From the NCBI GenBank assembly GCA_017434085.1, contig JAFRFY010000174.1:1-48702 (forward strand): a DNA stretch of 48,702 nucleotides. Direction: 5' to 3'. Source of the stretch: Clostridia bacterium. Its GTDB lineage: Bacteria; Bacillota; Clostridia; Christensenellales; Aristaeellaceae. Below the pieces are notes generated by a model. It saw only the letters and a list, made by a program, of their open reading frames with translations, ran no database searches and had not been told where the DNA came from. The position numbers and the translations under genes were made by a program. Positions 1 to 8,702 of this stretch are shown here, one piece after another (within the stretch, counting starts at the first letter, position 1; each line of letters opens with the position of its first letter).

Positions 1-693
1 CGACGCCCCCGCGGCCACCACCGCGCAGGCCCCGGTGCCGCAGGCGAGCGTCTCGCCGTCGCCGCGCTCCCACACCCGCACATCCACGCCGCCCCGGGGG
101 TCGACGCGGCAGAACTCGATGTTGGCGCGCCGGGGGAACAGCGGGTGGCGCTCCATCATGGGGCCGAAGCGGCGGAAGGCGTCGTCGCCGGGGTAGAGGT
201 CGAAGGTCACCGCGTGGGGATTGCCCATCGACACGCAGAAGAAGCGGGCTTCCGCACCGTCCAGCGGCACGCGCACGGTGTTCTCCGGCGCGTCCACGGG
301 GATCTCGGCGGGGGCGAAGCGGGGGACACCCATGTCCACCGTCACGGCGCAGGCCAGGCCGTCCGCCCCGGGGGTCACCGACAGCGTGAGCACCCCGGCC
401 AGCGTCTCGATGGTCATGGGGTCTTTGCGCGCGATGCCCGCGTCCCACAGGTACTTGCCCAGACAGCGGATGCCGTTGCCGCACATCTCGGGCTCGCCGC
501 CGTCGGCGTTGATGATGCGCATGCGGGCGTCGGCGATGTCGGAGGGCAGCGCCAGTATCAGCCCGTCCGCGCCCACGCCGAAGTGCCGGGCGCACAGCCG
601 CTTCGAAAGGCCCGCGGGGTCGTCCGGGACTTGACGAAAACCGTTTATGATGATAAAATCATTACCGATACCGTGCATCTTTGTAAATTCCAT
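1..693 (-). CDS. dapF: Diaminopimelate epimerase, 3' end cut by window edge
   Basis: Interconverts LL- and meso-diaminopimelate for lysine and peptidoglycan synthesis in the cytosol. Reading the minus strand from the ATG at 693 gives 231 codons with no stop before base 1. The start MEFTKMHGIGNDFI is the family N-terminus. Both catalytic cysteine motifs are visible: MCGNGIRC at about residue 75 and GETLACGTG near the cut end. An AGGGAG ribosome site lies about 8 nt upstream. The family is about 275 residues, so some 40 C-terminal residues lie outside the window. A separate sigma-A-like promoter precedes it. Confidence 0.95.
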   Translation of the reverse strand, partial: MEFTKMHGIGNDFIIINGFRQVPDDPAGLSKRLCARHFGVGADGLILALPSDIADARMRIINADGGEPEMCGNGIRCLGKYLWDAGIARKDPMTIETLAGVLTLSVTPGADGLACAVTVDMGVPRFAPAEIPVDAPENTVRVPLDGAEARFFCVSMGNPHAVTFDLYPGDDAFRRFGPMMERHPLFPRRANIEFCRVDPRGGVDVRVWERGDGETLACGTGACAVVAAGAS

Positions 694-717
694 CGAACAC
701 GCTCCCTTTCAAGAGGT

Positions 718-746
718 ATTATAGCAGATTCGGCGGGGGTTTACAA
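718..746 (-). promoter_or_regulatory. Sigma-A-type promoter of dapF
   Basis: On the minus strand TTGTAA (746-741) is followed after 17 bp by TATAAT (723-718), with an extended TGC just before the -10. The start site would fall near 711, leaving a leader of about 18 nt with the dapF ribosome site. Seen in sequence; not experimentally known. Confidence 0.6.
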
Positions 747-794
747 GGATGGCAAAGACCGGTCGAACGACCGCGAAAACAGGAGGATGGAAAG

Positions 795-2099
795 ATGAAG
801 AAGATCATTGCCCTGCTGCTCTCCCTCGTGCTGCTCTTGAGCGTGGCCGCCTTCGCGGAGGGGGAACCGGACCCCGCGCTGGTGTGCTGCCTGAGCAACA
901 TCGTCATCGAGACCACCACCAACGGCGAGACCACCGCCGTGAACCTGGAGGGACTGGAGACCTACCTGTCCGTTGACACCTCTGACGGCCTTGCGCTGGT
1001 CGCCCAGGCGTTCAACGGCGACGACTCCCTGCTGCTGGCCGTGGCGAAGGTCGTGGGCAGCCAGATGCACTTCGGCATCGAGGGCCTGGACAAGACCTAC
1101 GTGACCGACATACCGAACCTCCAGGGCCTGGATACCGCCGGCATGGGCGATTCCCTTCGCCCGATGCTGCCCGCCCTGCTGAGCCTTGAGCTGCCCATGA
1201 TCGACGTCGGCAGCCTGCCGAAGCTGGACCTCGTGCCCATCGTGAGCATGGTCGGCGCCCAGACCGAGGGCGACATCACCACCTTCTCCGTGCCCTCCCA
1301 GCTCATCGACAGCCTGCTGGACCAGATTCTCGAGGCCGTGAAGGGCATGGATATCTCCGTGCCCGGCATGGAGCAGGCCGTGGCGATGCTGGAGCAGGTG
1401 CGCGCCTCCGGCATGAGCATCGCGCTGTCCGGCCAGGTCGTGAACACGGCCGACGCGCAGACCACCACGCTGGACATCTACCCGGTGACCGGCGGTCAGA
1501 CCGCCGAGGCCGCGCTGCTGACGCTGACCCTCACCTCTGCGCAGGACGACCTCACCCTGGCTGTGGACATGAACACCGGCGAACAGGCGATGAACGTCGC
1601 CAACCTGCAGATCCAGACCGAGGCCGCCACCAAGAGCCTGGTGGGCACGCTGGACATCGCCGGCATGATGAAGTTCAATCTCGCCCTGTTCCAGGAGGAG
1701 GGCCTGCAGAAGGCCGCCCTGACCATGGAGAGCAGTATGGACTCGAGCTTCGCCCTGACGCTGGCCTACGGTGTGGACGGCGGCCGGAACATGCTCGACC
1801 TCTCCTTCGCCGCCGGCGAGGACGCCGCGTTTGAGGTCGTCACCCATTCCGCCGCGGGCTCCGACGGCGCCATCCAGGGCGACATGGAGGTGTCCGCCGC
1901 CAGCAACGGCACCAGCTTCCGCCTGACCGCCAACTTCGAGAAGTTCCTCGGCAGCCTGGACCTGGGCGGCTACGAGCTGCCCGCCGAGACCGCGCCCATC
2001 GAGGAGATCTCCAGCGAGGAGAACAGCGAAGCCCTGCAGACTGCGCTGGCCCCCGCGATTGAGTACTTCACCCAGGTGATGGCCAACGCCGCCGCCTGA
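795..2099 (+). CDS. Secreted protein of unknown function, 434 aa
   Basis: Not recognised. A clear signal peptide (residues 1-21, KK followed by a Leu/Val-rich core, cleavage likely after AFA) predicts export. The mature part is rich in Ala, Leu, Thr and Asp with alternating hydrophobic residues, suggesting extended beta structure; there are no cysteine clusters, sortase motif or further membrane segments. The ATG at 795 is preceded by AGGAGG at 781-786. It stands alone between dapF (divergent) and fucI (convergent) and ends at a strong hairpin. A LolA-like or lipoprotein-like beta fold is possible, but that is a guess. Confidence 0.85.
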   Translation: MKKIIALLLSLVLLLSVAAFAEGEPDPALVCCLSNIVIETTTNGETTAVNLEGLETYLSVDTSDGLALVAQAFNGDDSLLLAVAKVVGSQMHFGIEGLDKTYVTDIPNLQGLDTAGMGDSLRPMLPALLSLELPMIDVGSLPKLDLVPIVSMVGAQTEGDITTFSVPSQLIDSLLDQILEAVKGMDISVPGMEQAVAMLEQVRASGMSIALSGQVVNTADAQTTTLDIYPVTGGQTAEAALLTLTLTSAQDDLTLAVDMNTGEQAMNVANLQIQTEAATKSLVGTLDIAGMMKFNLALFQEEGLQKAALTMESSMDSSFALTLAYGVDGGRNMLDLSFAAGEDAAFEVVTHSAAGSDGAIQGDMEVSAASNGTSFRLTANFEKFLGSLDLGGYELPAETAPIEEISSEENSEALQTALAPAIEYFTQVMANAAA

Positions 2100-2113
2100 T
2101 GACGCGAAACGCA

Positions 2114-2151
2114 ATCCGCCCCGGCGCGACGAATGTCGCGCCGGGGCGGAT
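2114..2151. terminator. Bidirectional hairpin between convergent genes
   Basis: A perfect 17-bp inverted repeat (ATCCGCCCCGGCGCGAC and its complement) with a GAAT loop, 14 nt after the stop of the secreted-protein gene and 21 nt beyond the fucI stop. The T-tract is weak on both sides, but position and stability fit termination from both directions. Confidence 0.75.
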
Positions 2152-2172
2152 TCTATGTTGGGATAATTATAT

Positions 2173-3978
2173 TCAGCGCTTCTTATAGAACGGGCCGTAG
2201 TTGGCGCAGGCGCGATAGTCGGCGCCCTCCTTGTCCATGCCGAAGGCGTTCCAGGCCGCGGGGCGGTAGATCTTCTCCACGGGCACGTTGTGCATCGCCA
2301 CGGGGATGCGCAGCATGGAGGCGAAGGTGATCAGGTCCGCGCCGATGTGGCCGTAGCTGATCGCGCCGTGGTTGGCGCCCCAGTTGCCCATGACCTCATA
2401 CGCGGTCTTGAAGGGGCTGCCCTCTTTGCCGTCGCAGCGGGGGGCGAACCAGGTGCAGGGCCAGGTGTAGTCGGTGCGCTTCCAGAGGATGTCGTTGACC
2501 TCGTCGGGCAGCTCGACCGTCCAGCCCTCGGCGATCTGCAGCATCGGGCCCAGGCCGTCCACCAGGTTTAAGCGGATCATGGTGGCGGGCATCTCGCAGT
2601 CCGTCACGAAGCGGCTGGAGTATCCGCCGCCGCGGAAGTAGCCCAGATCGGCGTAGTTCCAGGTGGTGTGCGCCATGATGGCCTCCTGGTCGGCCTCGGT
2701 GACCTCGTACCAGGGCTTCATCACGCGGTTGCCGTCCTTGTCCCTGGCCTGGCCGTTGGCGTCCAGGCAGCACGCGCCGGAGTTGATCAGGTGGATGATG
2801 CCGCCGTTCTCCTTCGCCTTGCCCTCCAGGTCATAGCCGGTGACGCGCTTGACGGACGCCGGGCTCCAGAAGGTGCGCACGTCGGCGAACATCTGGGCCT
2901 TGTTGGTGAGCAGCTTCATGAACAGCATGCCCAGGCCGTTGAGCACGTCGTTCTCGGTGGCCAGCACGTAGGGCTCGCGCGCGCCGTTGTGGTCGAAGCT
3001 GGTGTTCAGCATGGCCTCGGGGAAGTCGCAGTTCGGATAGAAGTCGGTCCACTGGCGCTGGCCCTGGAAGCCGCCGGCGATGGCGTTGTGGCCCACCATC
3101 TCCTCCTCCGCGCCCTTGGGCAGGTTGGGATTGCCGTTCATCAGGTCCTTGATGATCAGGTACATCTTGAGGGTGAACTCCCAGTCCTTGGCCTTCTGCT
3201 CCTTGGAGCGCTGCATGGCCTCGGGGTTCTTGTCGAAGCCCTCCTTGACGTGCACGTCCGCCCAGGCCTTGAGCTTCTCATACTCCTTCTGGTCGTAGAT
3301 GCCCTCGGTCATGCGGCGGATGATCTCCACCTCGTCCACGGACTCGACGCGCATGCCCAGGTATTCCTCGATGAACTTGGAGTCGATGATGGAGCCGCCG
3401 ATGCCCATGCAGATGGAGCCGATCTGCAGATAGCTCTTGCCCCGCATGGTGGCCACGGCCACGGCCGCGCGGCCGAAGCGGAGCAGCTTTTCCCTGACGT
3501 CCTCGGGGATCACAGTGTCGTCGGCGTCCTGCACGTCATGGCCGTAGATGCCGAAGGCCGGCAGGCCCTTCTGGGCGTGGGTGGCCAGCACGCTTGCCAG
3601 GTACACCGCGCCGGGGCGCTCGGTGGCGTTTAAACCCCACACGGCCTTGATGGTGTTGCGGTCCATGTCCATGGTCTCGGAGCCGTAGCACCAGCAGGGG
3701 GTCACGGTCAGTGTGATGGCCACGCCCTCGCGGCGGAACTTCTCCTCGCAGGCGGCGGTCTCGGCCACGCGGCCGATGGTGGTGTCGGCGATGACCACCT
3801 TCACGGGCTCGCCGTTGGTGTAGCGCAGGTTCTCCTCGAACAGCTTCGCGGCGGACCGCGCCATGTTCATGGTCTGCTCCTCCAGGCTCTCGCGTACCTT
3901 CAGCGGTCCGCGGCGGCCGTCGATGACCGGGCGGATGCCGATGGCCGGATAGCTGCCCAAATACCTGTTCTTTGCCAT
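2173..3978 (-). CDS. fucI: L-fucose isomerase
   Basis: Aldose-ketose isomerase converting L-fucose to L-fuculose (the family also uses D-arabinose), Mn2+-dependent and cytosolic. The 601 residues match the usual length of about 590-600. Family signatures include [13 protein letters not shown], the ATENDVLNG block (metal-ligand Glu), [10 protein letters not shown] (ligand Asp, 24 residues later as in the E. coli enzyme) and the [14 protein letters not shown] block (ligand His). The start is fixed by AAGGAGG upstream of the ATG at 3978. It is divergent from an AraC-type regulator, its likely controller. No fucK, fucA or transporter gene is present, so the rest of the pathway must be elsewhere. 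Confidence 0.96.
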   Translation of the reverse strand: MAKNRYLGSYPAIGIRPVIDGRRGPLKVRESLEEQTMNMARSAAKLFEENLRYTNGEPVKVVIADTTIGRVAETAACEEKFRREGVAITLTVTPCWCYGSETMDMDRNTIKAVWGLNATERPGAVYLASVLATHAQKGLPAFGIYGHDVQDADDTVIPEDVREKLLRFGRAAVAVATMRGKSYLQIGSICMGIGGSIIDSKFIEEYLGMRVESVDEVEIIRRMTEGIYDQKEYEKLKAWADVHVKEGFDKNPEAMQRSKEQKAKDWEFTLKMYLIIKDLMNGNPNLPKGAEEEMVGHNAIAGGFQGQRQWTDFYPNCDFPEAMLNTSFDHNGAREPYVLATENDVLNGLGMLFMKLLTNKAQMFADVRTFWSPASVKRVTGYDLEGKAKENGGIIHLINSGACCLDANGQARDKDGNRVMKPWYEVTEADQEAIMAHTTWNYADLGYFRGGGYSSRFVTDCEMPATMIRLNLVDGLGPMLQIAEGWTVELPDEVNDILWKRTDYTWPCTWFAPRCDGKEGSPFKTAYEVMGNWGANHGAISYGHIGADLITFASMLRIPVAMHNVPVEKIYRPAAWNAFGMDKEGADYRACANYGPFYKKR

Positions 3979-4130
3979 AGAAATCAGTCCTCCTTAAAAT
4001 TGCCGTCATTTCTGACAATGCAAATATCGTTTTTACCGTCAACTTTACTATACCATTGATTGTATCGGTTGTATTGTGCTATAATGGCAAAAAATAAAAG
4101 AATTTTCACTTTTATGTATTCGCGGCGTCA

Positions 4131-4159
4131 TTGACTTTGGCGCGGTACTATTATAAAAT
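4131..4159 (+). promoter_or_regulatory. Sigma-A-type promoter reading into the 32-codon ORF and araC-type gene
   Basis: TTGACT (4131-4136), 17-bp spacer, TAAAAT (4154-4159). The start site would be near 4166. The transcript would begin with a GTCCC-GCGA-GGGAC hairpin (4165-4178) and a second stem (about 4182-4212) before reaching the ribosome site of the small ORF. It is also the best candidate for transcription of the regulator gene by read-through. Confidence 0.6.
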
Positions 4160-4236
4160 AAAAGTGTCCCGCGAGGGACCGGGAGCGGGCACAAACGCCA
4201 TGGCGGTTGCTCCATCATCCCTGCGAAGGGAGGTGG

Positions 4237-4335
4237 ATGCATGCGTATATCACATTCCACATCGGGAAATATACGGTGACAATCGTTATATGTGAGACGC
4301 ATCGCACAAAGAACAGCCGCCACTCCGCCAAGTGA
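4237..4335 (+). CDS. 32-codon ORF, putative type I toxin-like peptide
   Basis: Predicted peptide of 32 residues starting MHAYITFHIG, with an alternating hydrophobic/polar core (YTVTIVI) and a basic tail (TKNSRHSAK). It is preceded by a very strong ribosome site, AAGGGAGGTGG at 4226-4236. The spacing to this ATG is unusually short, while the ATG at 4241 has better spacing but opens a different, 12-codon frame. The last codons lie inside a hairpin (4315-4340). A consensus promoter on the opposite strand points into it from downstream. The layout (short ORF, structured 5' leader, antisense RNA over the 3' end) is that of type I toxin-antitoxin loci; the peptide family itself is not recognised with certainty. 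Confidence 0.45.
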   Translation: MHAYITFHIGKYTVTIVICETHRTKNSRHSAK

Positions 4336-4409
4336 CGGCTGCCTTTGCGGTGTAAAACTGCAAACACAGTAACAGCTTGAGGAGCAACCGCGTGTGCGGC
4401 CCGCTCTTC
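4310..4409 (-). ncRNA. Predicted antisense RNA opposing the 32-codon ORF
   Basis: Inferred transcript from the minus-strand promoter at 4416-4444, starting near 4409. Its 5' end would fold into the 4382-4406 hairpin. It would end after the 4315-4340 hairpin, which on this strand is followed by the T-rich GTTCTTTGT. Length would be about 100 nt, complementary to the last 7 or so codons and the 3' untranslated part of the sense mRNA. No homology is claimed; the call rests on promoter and hairpin placement. Confidence 0.4.
4315..4340. terminator. Hairpin over the 3' end of the small ORF, possible bidirectional terminator
   Basis: AGCCGCCACT and AGTGACGGCT pair over 10 positions with one mismatch around a CCGCCA loop. 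It lies across the stop codon (4333-4335) of the 32-codon ORF. T-rich sequence follows weakly on both strands, so it could end both the sense and the antisense transcript. A second hairpin at 4382-4406 is followed by TTCGTCTTT and may be the stronger sense-strand stop. Confidence 0.5.
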
Positions 4410-4415
4410 GTCTTT

Positions 4416-4444
4416 ATTATAACGCGGACCATCGCTTTTGTCAA
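4416..4444 (-). promoter_or_regulatory. Perfect consensus antisense promoter
   Basis: On the minus strand TTGACA (4444-4439), exactly 17 bp, TATAAT (4421-4416). It fires away from the AraC-type gene and into the 3' end of the 32-codon ORF. The -35 box overlaps the ribosome site (AAGGAG, 4443-4448) of the downstream regulator gene, so the two signals share bases. With fucI starting about 440 bp further on, an antisense RNA is a more economical explanation than a distant fucI promoter. Confidence 0.65.
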
Positions 4445-4454
4445 GGAGCAGCGC

Positions 4455-5297
4455 ATGCACTATCTGGACTACAACGAGCAGATACAGCACCGCACGGGGG
4501 ACTTCCCGCTGGCCTACTACCCGGTGGACGAGCATCACGAGCGCTACCGCATGCCGATGCACTGGCACCGGGAGGCGGAGATCATACGGGTGACGCGGGG
4601 GAGCCTGACGCTGTATGTGGACAACCAGTCCCTCGAGCTGCGCGCGGGGGACGTGATGCTGATCGGCGAGGGCGTGCTCCACGGCGGGGAGCCGGAGGGC
4701 TGCGAGTACGGCTGCATCGTGTTCGACCCGGCGCTTCTGACCCGCGAGGACGCCTGCAAGCGGGCCATGAAGCGGGTGCTGGGCCGAAGCGTCTGCCTGC
4801 GCCGGGAGATGCTTCACGCCGACGACCGGCTGACCGGGTCGATCGACGCCCTCTACGGCAGCGTGTCCGCGGGCATCGAGGAAGGCGCGCTGCACGTGAT
4901 GGGGGCGCTGTTCGGCTTTTTTGCCCTGCTTTCGGACCGGGGCGACGCCGCCCGCGCGGACATCGCCGCGCCCCGCTTCCGGCAGAAGGCGGAGCAGCTC
5001 AAGCCCGCGCTGGAGTACATCGAGACCCACTACGGCCAGCCCATCACCCTGGAGGCGCTGGCGCGGCTGTCGGGGCTGTCGCCCAAGTACTTCTGCCGGT
5101 TCTTCCGGGCCATCGTGCACCGTTCGCCCATCGATTACGTCAACTACTACCGCGTCGAGTGCGCCAGCCACTTCCTCACCGCCACCGACATGACCGTGGC
5201 CGAGATCGCCCAGCACTGCGGCTACAACGACTCCAGCTTCTTCATCAAGCAGTTCCGCAAGTACAAGGGCACCACGCCGAAGCGGTACAGGCAATAA
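4455..5297 (+). CDS. AraC-family transcriptional regulator
   Basis: 280-residue DNA-binding regulator with a cupin-like N-terminal sensor domain (about residues 10-100, with MHWHREAEII typical of the sugar-binding barrel) and a C-terminal double helix-turn-helix (about 178-280). The signature IAQHCGYNDSSFFIKQFRKY plus GTTPKRYR is textbook AraC/XylS. The ATG at 4455 has AAGGAG at 4443-4448; an in-frame upstream TTG at 4377 lacks a ribosome site and would run through hairpin sequence. Divergent from fucI, so control of fucose or a related sugar is the natural inference. topB follows 15 bp downstream and may be co-transcribed. Confidence 0.9.
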   Translation: MHYLDYNEQIQHRTGDFPLAYYPVDEHHERYRMPMHWHREAEIIRVTRGSLTLYVDNQSLELRAGDVMLIGEGVLHGGEPEGCEYGCIVFDPALLTREDACKRAMKRVLGRSVCLRREMLHADDRLTGSIDALYGSVSAGIEEGALHVMGALFGFFALLSDRGDAARADIAAPRFRQKAEQLKPALEYIETHYGQPITLEALARLSGLSPKYFCRFFRAIVHRSPIDYVNYYRVECASHFLTATDMTVAEIAQHCGYNDSSFFIKQFRKYKGTTPKRYRQ

Positions 5298-5312
5298 TCC
5301 GAGAGGTTCAAC

Positions 5313-7208
5313 ATGTCCAAGAAACTCATCATCGCCGAAAAACCCTCCGTCGCCCGGGACATCGCCCGGGTGATCGGCGCGAAGTCGAGGGGCGAGGGCT
5401 ATCTGTACGGCGGGCAGTACATCGTCACCTGGGCGGTGGGACACCTGGTTGCGCTGTGCGATCCGGGGGAGACCAACCCCGCCTGGGTGAAGTGGAGCAT
5501 GGCCCAGCTGCCCATGCTGCCGGACCACATCCCGCTGAAGGTGCTGCCCGGGACGCAATCCCAGTTTAACGTCATCAAGGGGCTGATGGGGGATGAGGAG
5601 GTCGCCTCGCTCATCTGCGCCACCGACTCCGCCCGGGAGGGCGAGCTGATCTTCCGCTACATCTACCGGATGGCGGGCTGCCGAAAGCCGGTGGAGCGGC
5701 TGTGGATATCCTCCATGACCGACGCCGCCATCCGCCAGGGCTTCGAGGAACTGAAGCCCGCGTCGTACTACGATTCGCTGTACGAGAGCGCCCGCTGCCG
5801 CTCCGAGGCGGACTGGCTGGTGGGCATGAACGCCTCCCGGGCCTTCTCGCTTCGCTACAACGCCCACCTGTCCATCGGGCGGGTGCAGACCCCCACGCTG
5901 AACCTGATCGTGAAGCGGGATATGGAGATCGAGCACTTCGTGCCCCAGGATTACTGGGAGATCCGGGCCAGCTTCGGCGATTACGAGGGCCTCTGGGTGG
6001 ACCCGAAGACCAACCAGACCCGCTGCACGGACGAGGCGACGGCGCAGATGATCAGGAAGGCCGTCGCGGGCAGGACGGGCGCCGTGACCGAGAGCACCCG
6101 GGAGCGCAAGAAGCTGCCCCCGCCCCAGCTGTACGACCTGACGTCGTTGCAGCGGGAGGCCAACCGGAAGCTGGGCTTCTCCGCAGACAAGACGCTCAAG
6201 GTGGCCCAGGCGCTCTACGAGACCCACAAGCTGGTCACCTATCCCCGCACCGACAGCCGCTACCTGCCCGACGACATGAAGCCGAGGATCGTCCAGACGC
6301 TGAAAAGGCTGCCCGAGCCCTACGCGGGCTTCGTCGGCGCGCCGGAGATGAACCTCGGCATGCACTGGAAGCGGTTCTATGACAACTCAAAGATATCGGA
6401 CCACCACGCCATCGTGCCCACGGAGAAGGTCGCGGACCTCGCAAAGCTCAGCCCGGACGAGCGTATGCTGTACGACATGATCGCCCGGCGGCTGATCGCG
6501 GCGCACTATCCGTTCTACGAGTACGAGTCCGCGAAGGTCATCACCCGGGTGGGGGAGCACGACTTCAAGTCCACCGGCGCGATGCCCTTGGTGGAGGGCT
6601 GGAAGGCGCTCTACCGGGACGACAAGCCCGACAAGGGCGAGGATAAGGAGCCGCCGCTGCCGAGGCTGGAGGTGGGCGATACCCGCACGGTGGAGAAGGC
6701 CTCGGTGAAGGCCTGCAAGACCAAGCCCCCCGCGCCCCACACCGACGCCTCCATACTGAACCTGATGGAGAACGCGGGCCGGGACATCGAGGACGAGGTG
6801 CTGCGGGAGCAGATGAAGTCCTCCGGCCTGGGCACCCCCGCCACCCGCGCGGCCACCATCGAGCGGCTGATCCAGATGGGCTACGCCCGCAGGCGCGGCA
6901 AGACCATCGTGTCCACCGAGAAGGGGCGGCAGCTCATCGCCGTGGTGCCGGAGCAGATCGCCTCCGCCGTCACCACCGGCAAGTGGGAAAAGTTCCTCTC
7001 CGACATGGCCGCCCAGCGGGACGAGGCCGAGCGCGCGCGCAAGTCGAACCGGTTCATGTCCGGCATCCGCAAGTTCTCCGTGTTCCTGGTGGACGCCGCC
7101 CAGAACGCCCCCGCCGACGTGCGCTTCGAGCGGGAGGTGCCCAGGCAGTGGAAAAAGGGCAAGCCGTCCGCCGGCACGAAGCGCCGCGCCTCCCGGCCGA
7201 AGACATAA
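5313..7208 (+). CDS. topB: DNA topoisomerase III
   Basis: Type IA topoisomerase that passes single strands to decatenate replication and recombination intermediates. The Toprim domain starts at residue 2 (LIIAEKPSVARDIA, with the catalytic Glu at 9) and includes CATDSAREGELIFRY. The nucleophile tyrosine lies in TYPRTDSRYLP (Y310). The C-terminal motif SSGLGTPATRAATIERL is also typical. At 631 residues it is shorter than many Firmicute TopB proteins and has no C-terminal zinc ribbons; it ends in a Lys/Arg-rich tail. Ribosome site GAGAGG precedes the ATG. Confidence 0.95.
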   Translation: MSKKLIIAEKPSVARDIARVIGAKSRGEGYLYGGQYIVTWAVGHLVALCDPGETNPAWVKWSMAQLPMLPDHIPLKVLPGTQSQFNVIKGLMGDEEVASLICATDSAREGELIFRYIYRMAGCRKPVERLWISSMTDAAIRQGFEELKPASYYDSLYESARCRSEADWLVGMNASRAFSLRYNAHLSIGRVQTPTLNLIVKRDMEIEHFVPQDYWEIRASFGDYEGLWVDPKTNQTRCTDEATAQMIRKAVAGRTGAVTESTRERKKLPPPQLYDLTSLQREANRKLGFSADKTLKVAQALYETHKLVTYPRTDSRYLPDDMKPRIVQTLKRLPEPYAGFVGAPEMNLGMHWKRFYDNSKISDHHAIVPTEKVADLAKLSPDERMLYDMIARRLIAAHYPFYEYESAKVITRVGEHDFKSTGAMPLVEGWKALYRDDKPDKGEDKEPPLPRLEVGDTRTVEKASVKACKTKPPAPHTDASILNLMENAGRDIEDEVLREQMKSSGLGTPATRAATIERLIQMGYARRRGKTIVSTEKGRQLIAVVPEQIASAVTTGKWEKFLSDMAAQRDEAERARKSNRFMSGIRKFSVFLVDAAQNAPADVRFEREVPRQWKKGKPSAGTKRRASRPKT

Positions 7209-7358
7209 GGCGCGCTTATGATTTCACAAAGATTTAAATTATTTTATGGAACATGCAGGAAAAACCGGATGGACGCAGAATATTAACATTAAGGCGTCGG
7301 CGGCGGAAGCGCACGCGGCGCGCCCCCCGCGCCATTCCGAGATAAAGGAGCGATGAAT

Positions 7359-7877
7359 ATGAAGTTTGTGTATTCCGGCAAGGATGTCTATTCGGACAGC
7401 CTCAAGGACCGTGCGGAGAAAAAGCTGTCCAAGCTGGAGCGCTATTTCAGCCAGGAGCCCGAGGCCATCGTGCGCTTCAAGCAGCAGCGCGGCGGCAGGA
7501 ATATCGCCGAAATCACCATGAGCGTCAACGGCCTGATCCTGCGCGCTGAGGAGGATTCCAACGATATGTACCTGTCCATCGACCGCGCGGTGGACAAGCT
7601 GGAGAGCCAGATTCGCCGCTACCGCACCAAGATGGGCAAGCACCTGCGCGAGGCCCGCGCCGAGGCGCCCGTGGAGCCCGTGTACGAGGAGGCCAGCTTC
7701 GACGTGGTGCGCACCAAGCGCTTCTCCGTCAAGCCCATGGACGTGGACGACGCCATCACCCAGATGGAGTTGCTGGGCCACAGCTTCTTCCTGTTCATGA
7801 ACGCCGAAAACAACACCATGAACGTGCTGTACCGCCGCAACGACGGAAGCTACGGCCTGCTGGTGCCGGAAACCTGA
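7359..7877 (+). CDS. hpf: Ribosome hibernation promoting factor, long form
   Basis: Binds the 30S subunit and drives formation of inactive 100S ribosomes in slow growth. The N-terminal RaiA-type domain (about 1-100: KFVYSGKDVYSDSLKDRAEKK, EITMSVNGLILRAEE) and the C-terminal dimerisation domain (about 118-172: RTKRFSVKPMDVDDAI, GHSFFLFMN) are both present, giving 172 residues. Two in-frame ATGs exist. The second (7359) sits 8 nt after AAAGGAG and is chosen; the first (7353) is only 2 nt from it. The gene is monocistronic with its own terminator. Confidence 0.95.
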   Translation: MKFVYSGKDVYSDSLKDRAEKKLSKLERYFSQEPEAIVRFKQQRGGRNIAEITMSVNGLILRAEEDSNDMYLSIDRAVDKLESQIRRYRTKMGKHLREARAEAPVEPVYEEASFDVVRTKRFSVKPMDVDDAITQMELLGHSFFLFMNAENNTMNVLYRRNDGSYGLLVPET

Positions 7878-7890
7878 TAAATCCTATATA

Positions 7891-7915
7891 AGGAGCGCCG
7901 CGGCGCTCCTTTTTT
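7891..7915 (+). terminator. Rho-independent terminator of hpf
   Basis: A perfect 20-nt palindrome AGGAGCGCCGCGGCGCTCCT (7891-7910) followed directly by TTTTT. Confidence 0.9.
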
Positions 7916-8033
7916 ATGTCCGCCTATTCCTCCAATTATTACGCATTATTCCGAAAAATGCCATAAAAAGACTACAAGCGTATGGTAAAATGGAGACTGG
8001 AAGATTACTGATTAAAAGACAGGAGGCCGCGCC

Positions 8034-8702
8034 ATGCGCAAGGTGATGATCATACTGCTCGCGCTCGTGCTGGCGCTGCCGCTGGCGGCCCGGGGGGAGG
8101 GCGCAGACGTGTTGGTGGAGAGCTTTATACAGCGCACCGGCGTCCGGGCGGATGCCGCGATGCGGGAGAAGATCGGGGCGTTCCTCAGGGAGAAGTCCAT
8201 CAGCGCCCAGGTGCTGGACATGATCGACGACGCCCTGCTTCAGAGCTACGCGCGGCACCTGTCGGAGGACATTCCCATAGACTATGCCGCGCTGCTGGAC
8301 GCGCCGTCCCTGCCCATGCCCGAGGGGGCGAAGGTCCTCCGGCTGGCGGTGCTGCAGCCCGAGGGGGCGGCCATGGAATCGCTGCTGGCGGACTTTGAGC
8401 GCGGCCTGGTGTACTACGACGAGAACTGGCCCGTGCCCGAGGACGTCTGCCGCGCGCAATACGCCGGGACGCTGTCCGACGCGGCGGGGGCGGCGCTCTT
8501 GGAGCGGTTGGACGGCATGACGCTGGAGGACCAGTGCGGCGACATCGCCGGGATGGAATTTGGCGCCATACGGGTGGCCGTGGCCTGGGAGGGCGGCGTC
8601 ACGCGCTGCACGGCGGCGGGCGAGGGCGTATCGGAGGCATTTTTGGACGGCGTTTGCGCGCTGCTGGAGACGGGGCGCGCGGCGGCGCAGGGAGAACTGT
8701 GA
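8034..8702 (+). CDS. Secreted protein of unknown function, 222 aa
   Basis: Not recognised. A signal peptide (RKVMIILLALVLALPLAARG, cleavage near residue 22) predicts export. The mature part is acidic and Ala/Leu-rich, probably alpha/beta, with two cysteines near the middle and two more in the C-terminal third. AGGAGG at 8021-8026 sets the start. Its stop overlaps the start of the next gene (TGATG), so the two are translationally coupled and probably work together at the cell surface. A possible extended -10 (TGGTAAAAT, 7983-7991) lies upstream. Confidence 0.85.
   Translation: MRKVMIILLALVLALPLAARGEGADVLVESFIQRTGVRADAAMREKIGAFLREKSISAQVLDMIDDALLQSYARHLSEDIPIDYAALLDAPSLPMPEGAKVLRLAVLQPEGAAMESLLADFERGLVYYDENWPVPEDVCRAQYAGTLSDAAGAALLERLDGMTLEDQCGDIAGMEFGAIRVAVAWEGGVTRCTAAGEGVSEAFLDGVCALLETGRAAAQGEL

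Noticed and set aside
741-2114. 457-codon minus-strand ORF opposite the secreted protein
   Set aside because: Shadow frame (His/Gly/Val-rich) running across the terminator side; the plus frame has a signal peptide and AGGAGG.
4048-4323. 91-codon minus-strand ORF between fucI and the AraC gene
   Set aside because: It is the complement of the small-ORF/hairpin region, has no ribosome site and no protein-like composition; the sense-strand signals explain the sequence better.
4215-6365. 716-codon minus-strand ORF opposite the AraC gene and topB
   Set aside because: His/Gly/Arg/Leu-rich composition typical of antisense frames in GC-rich genes; the plus-strand genes are clear family members.
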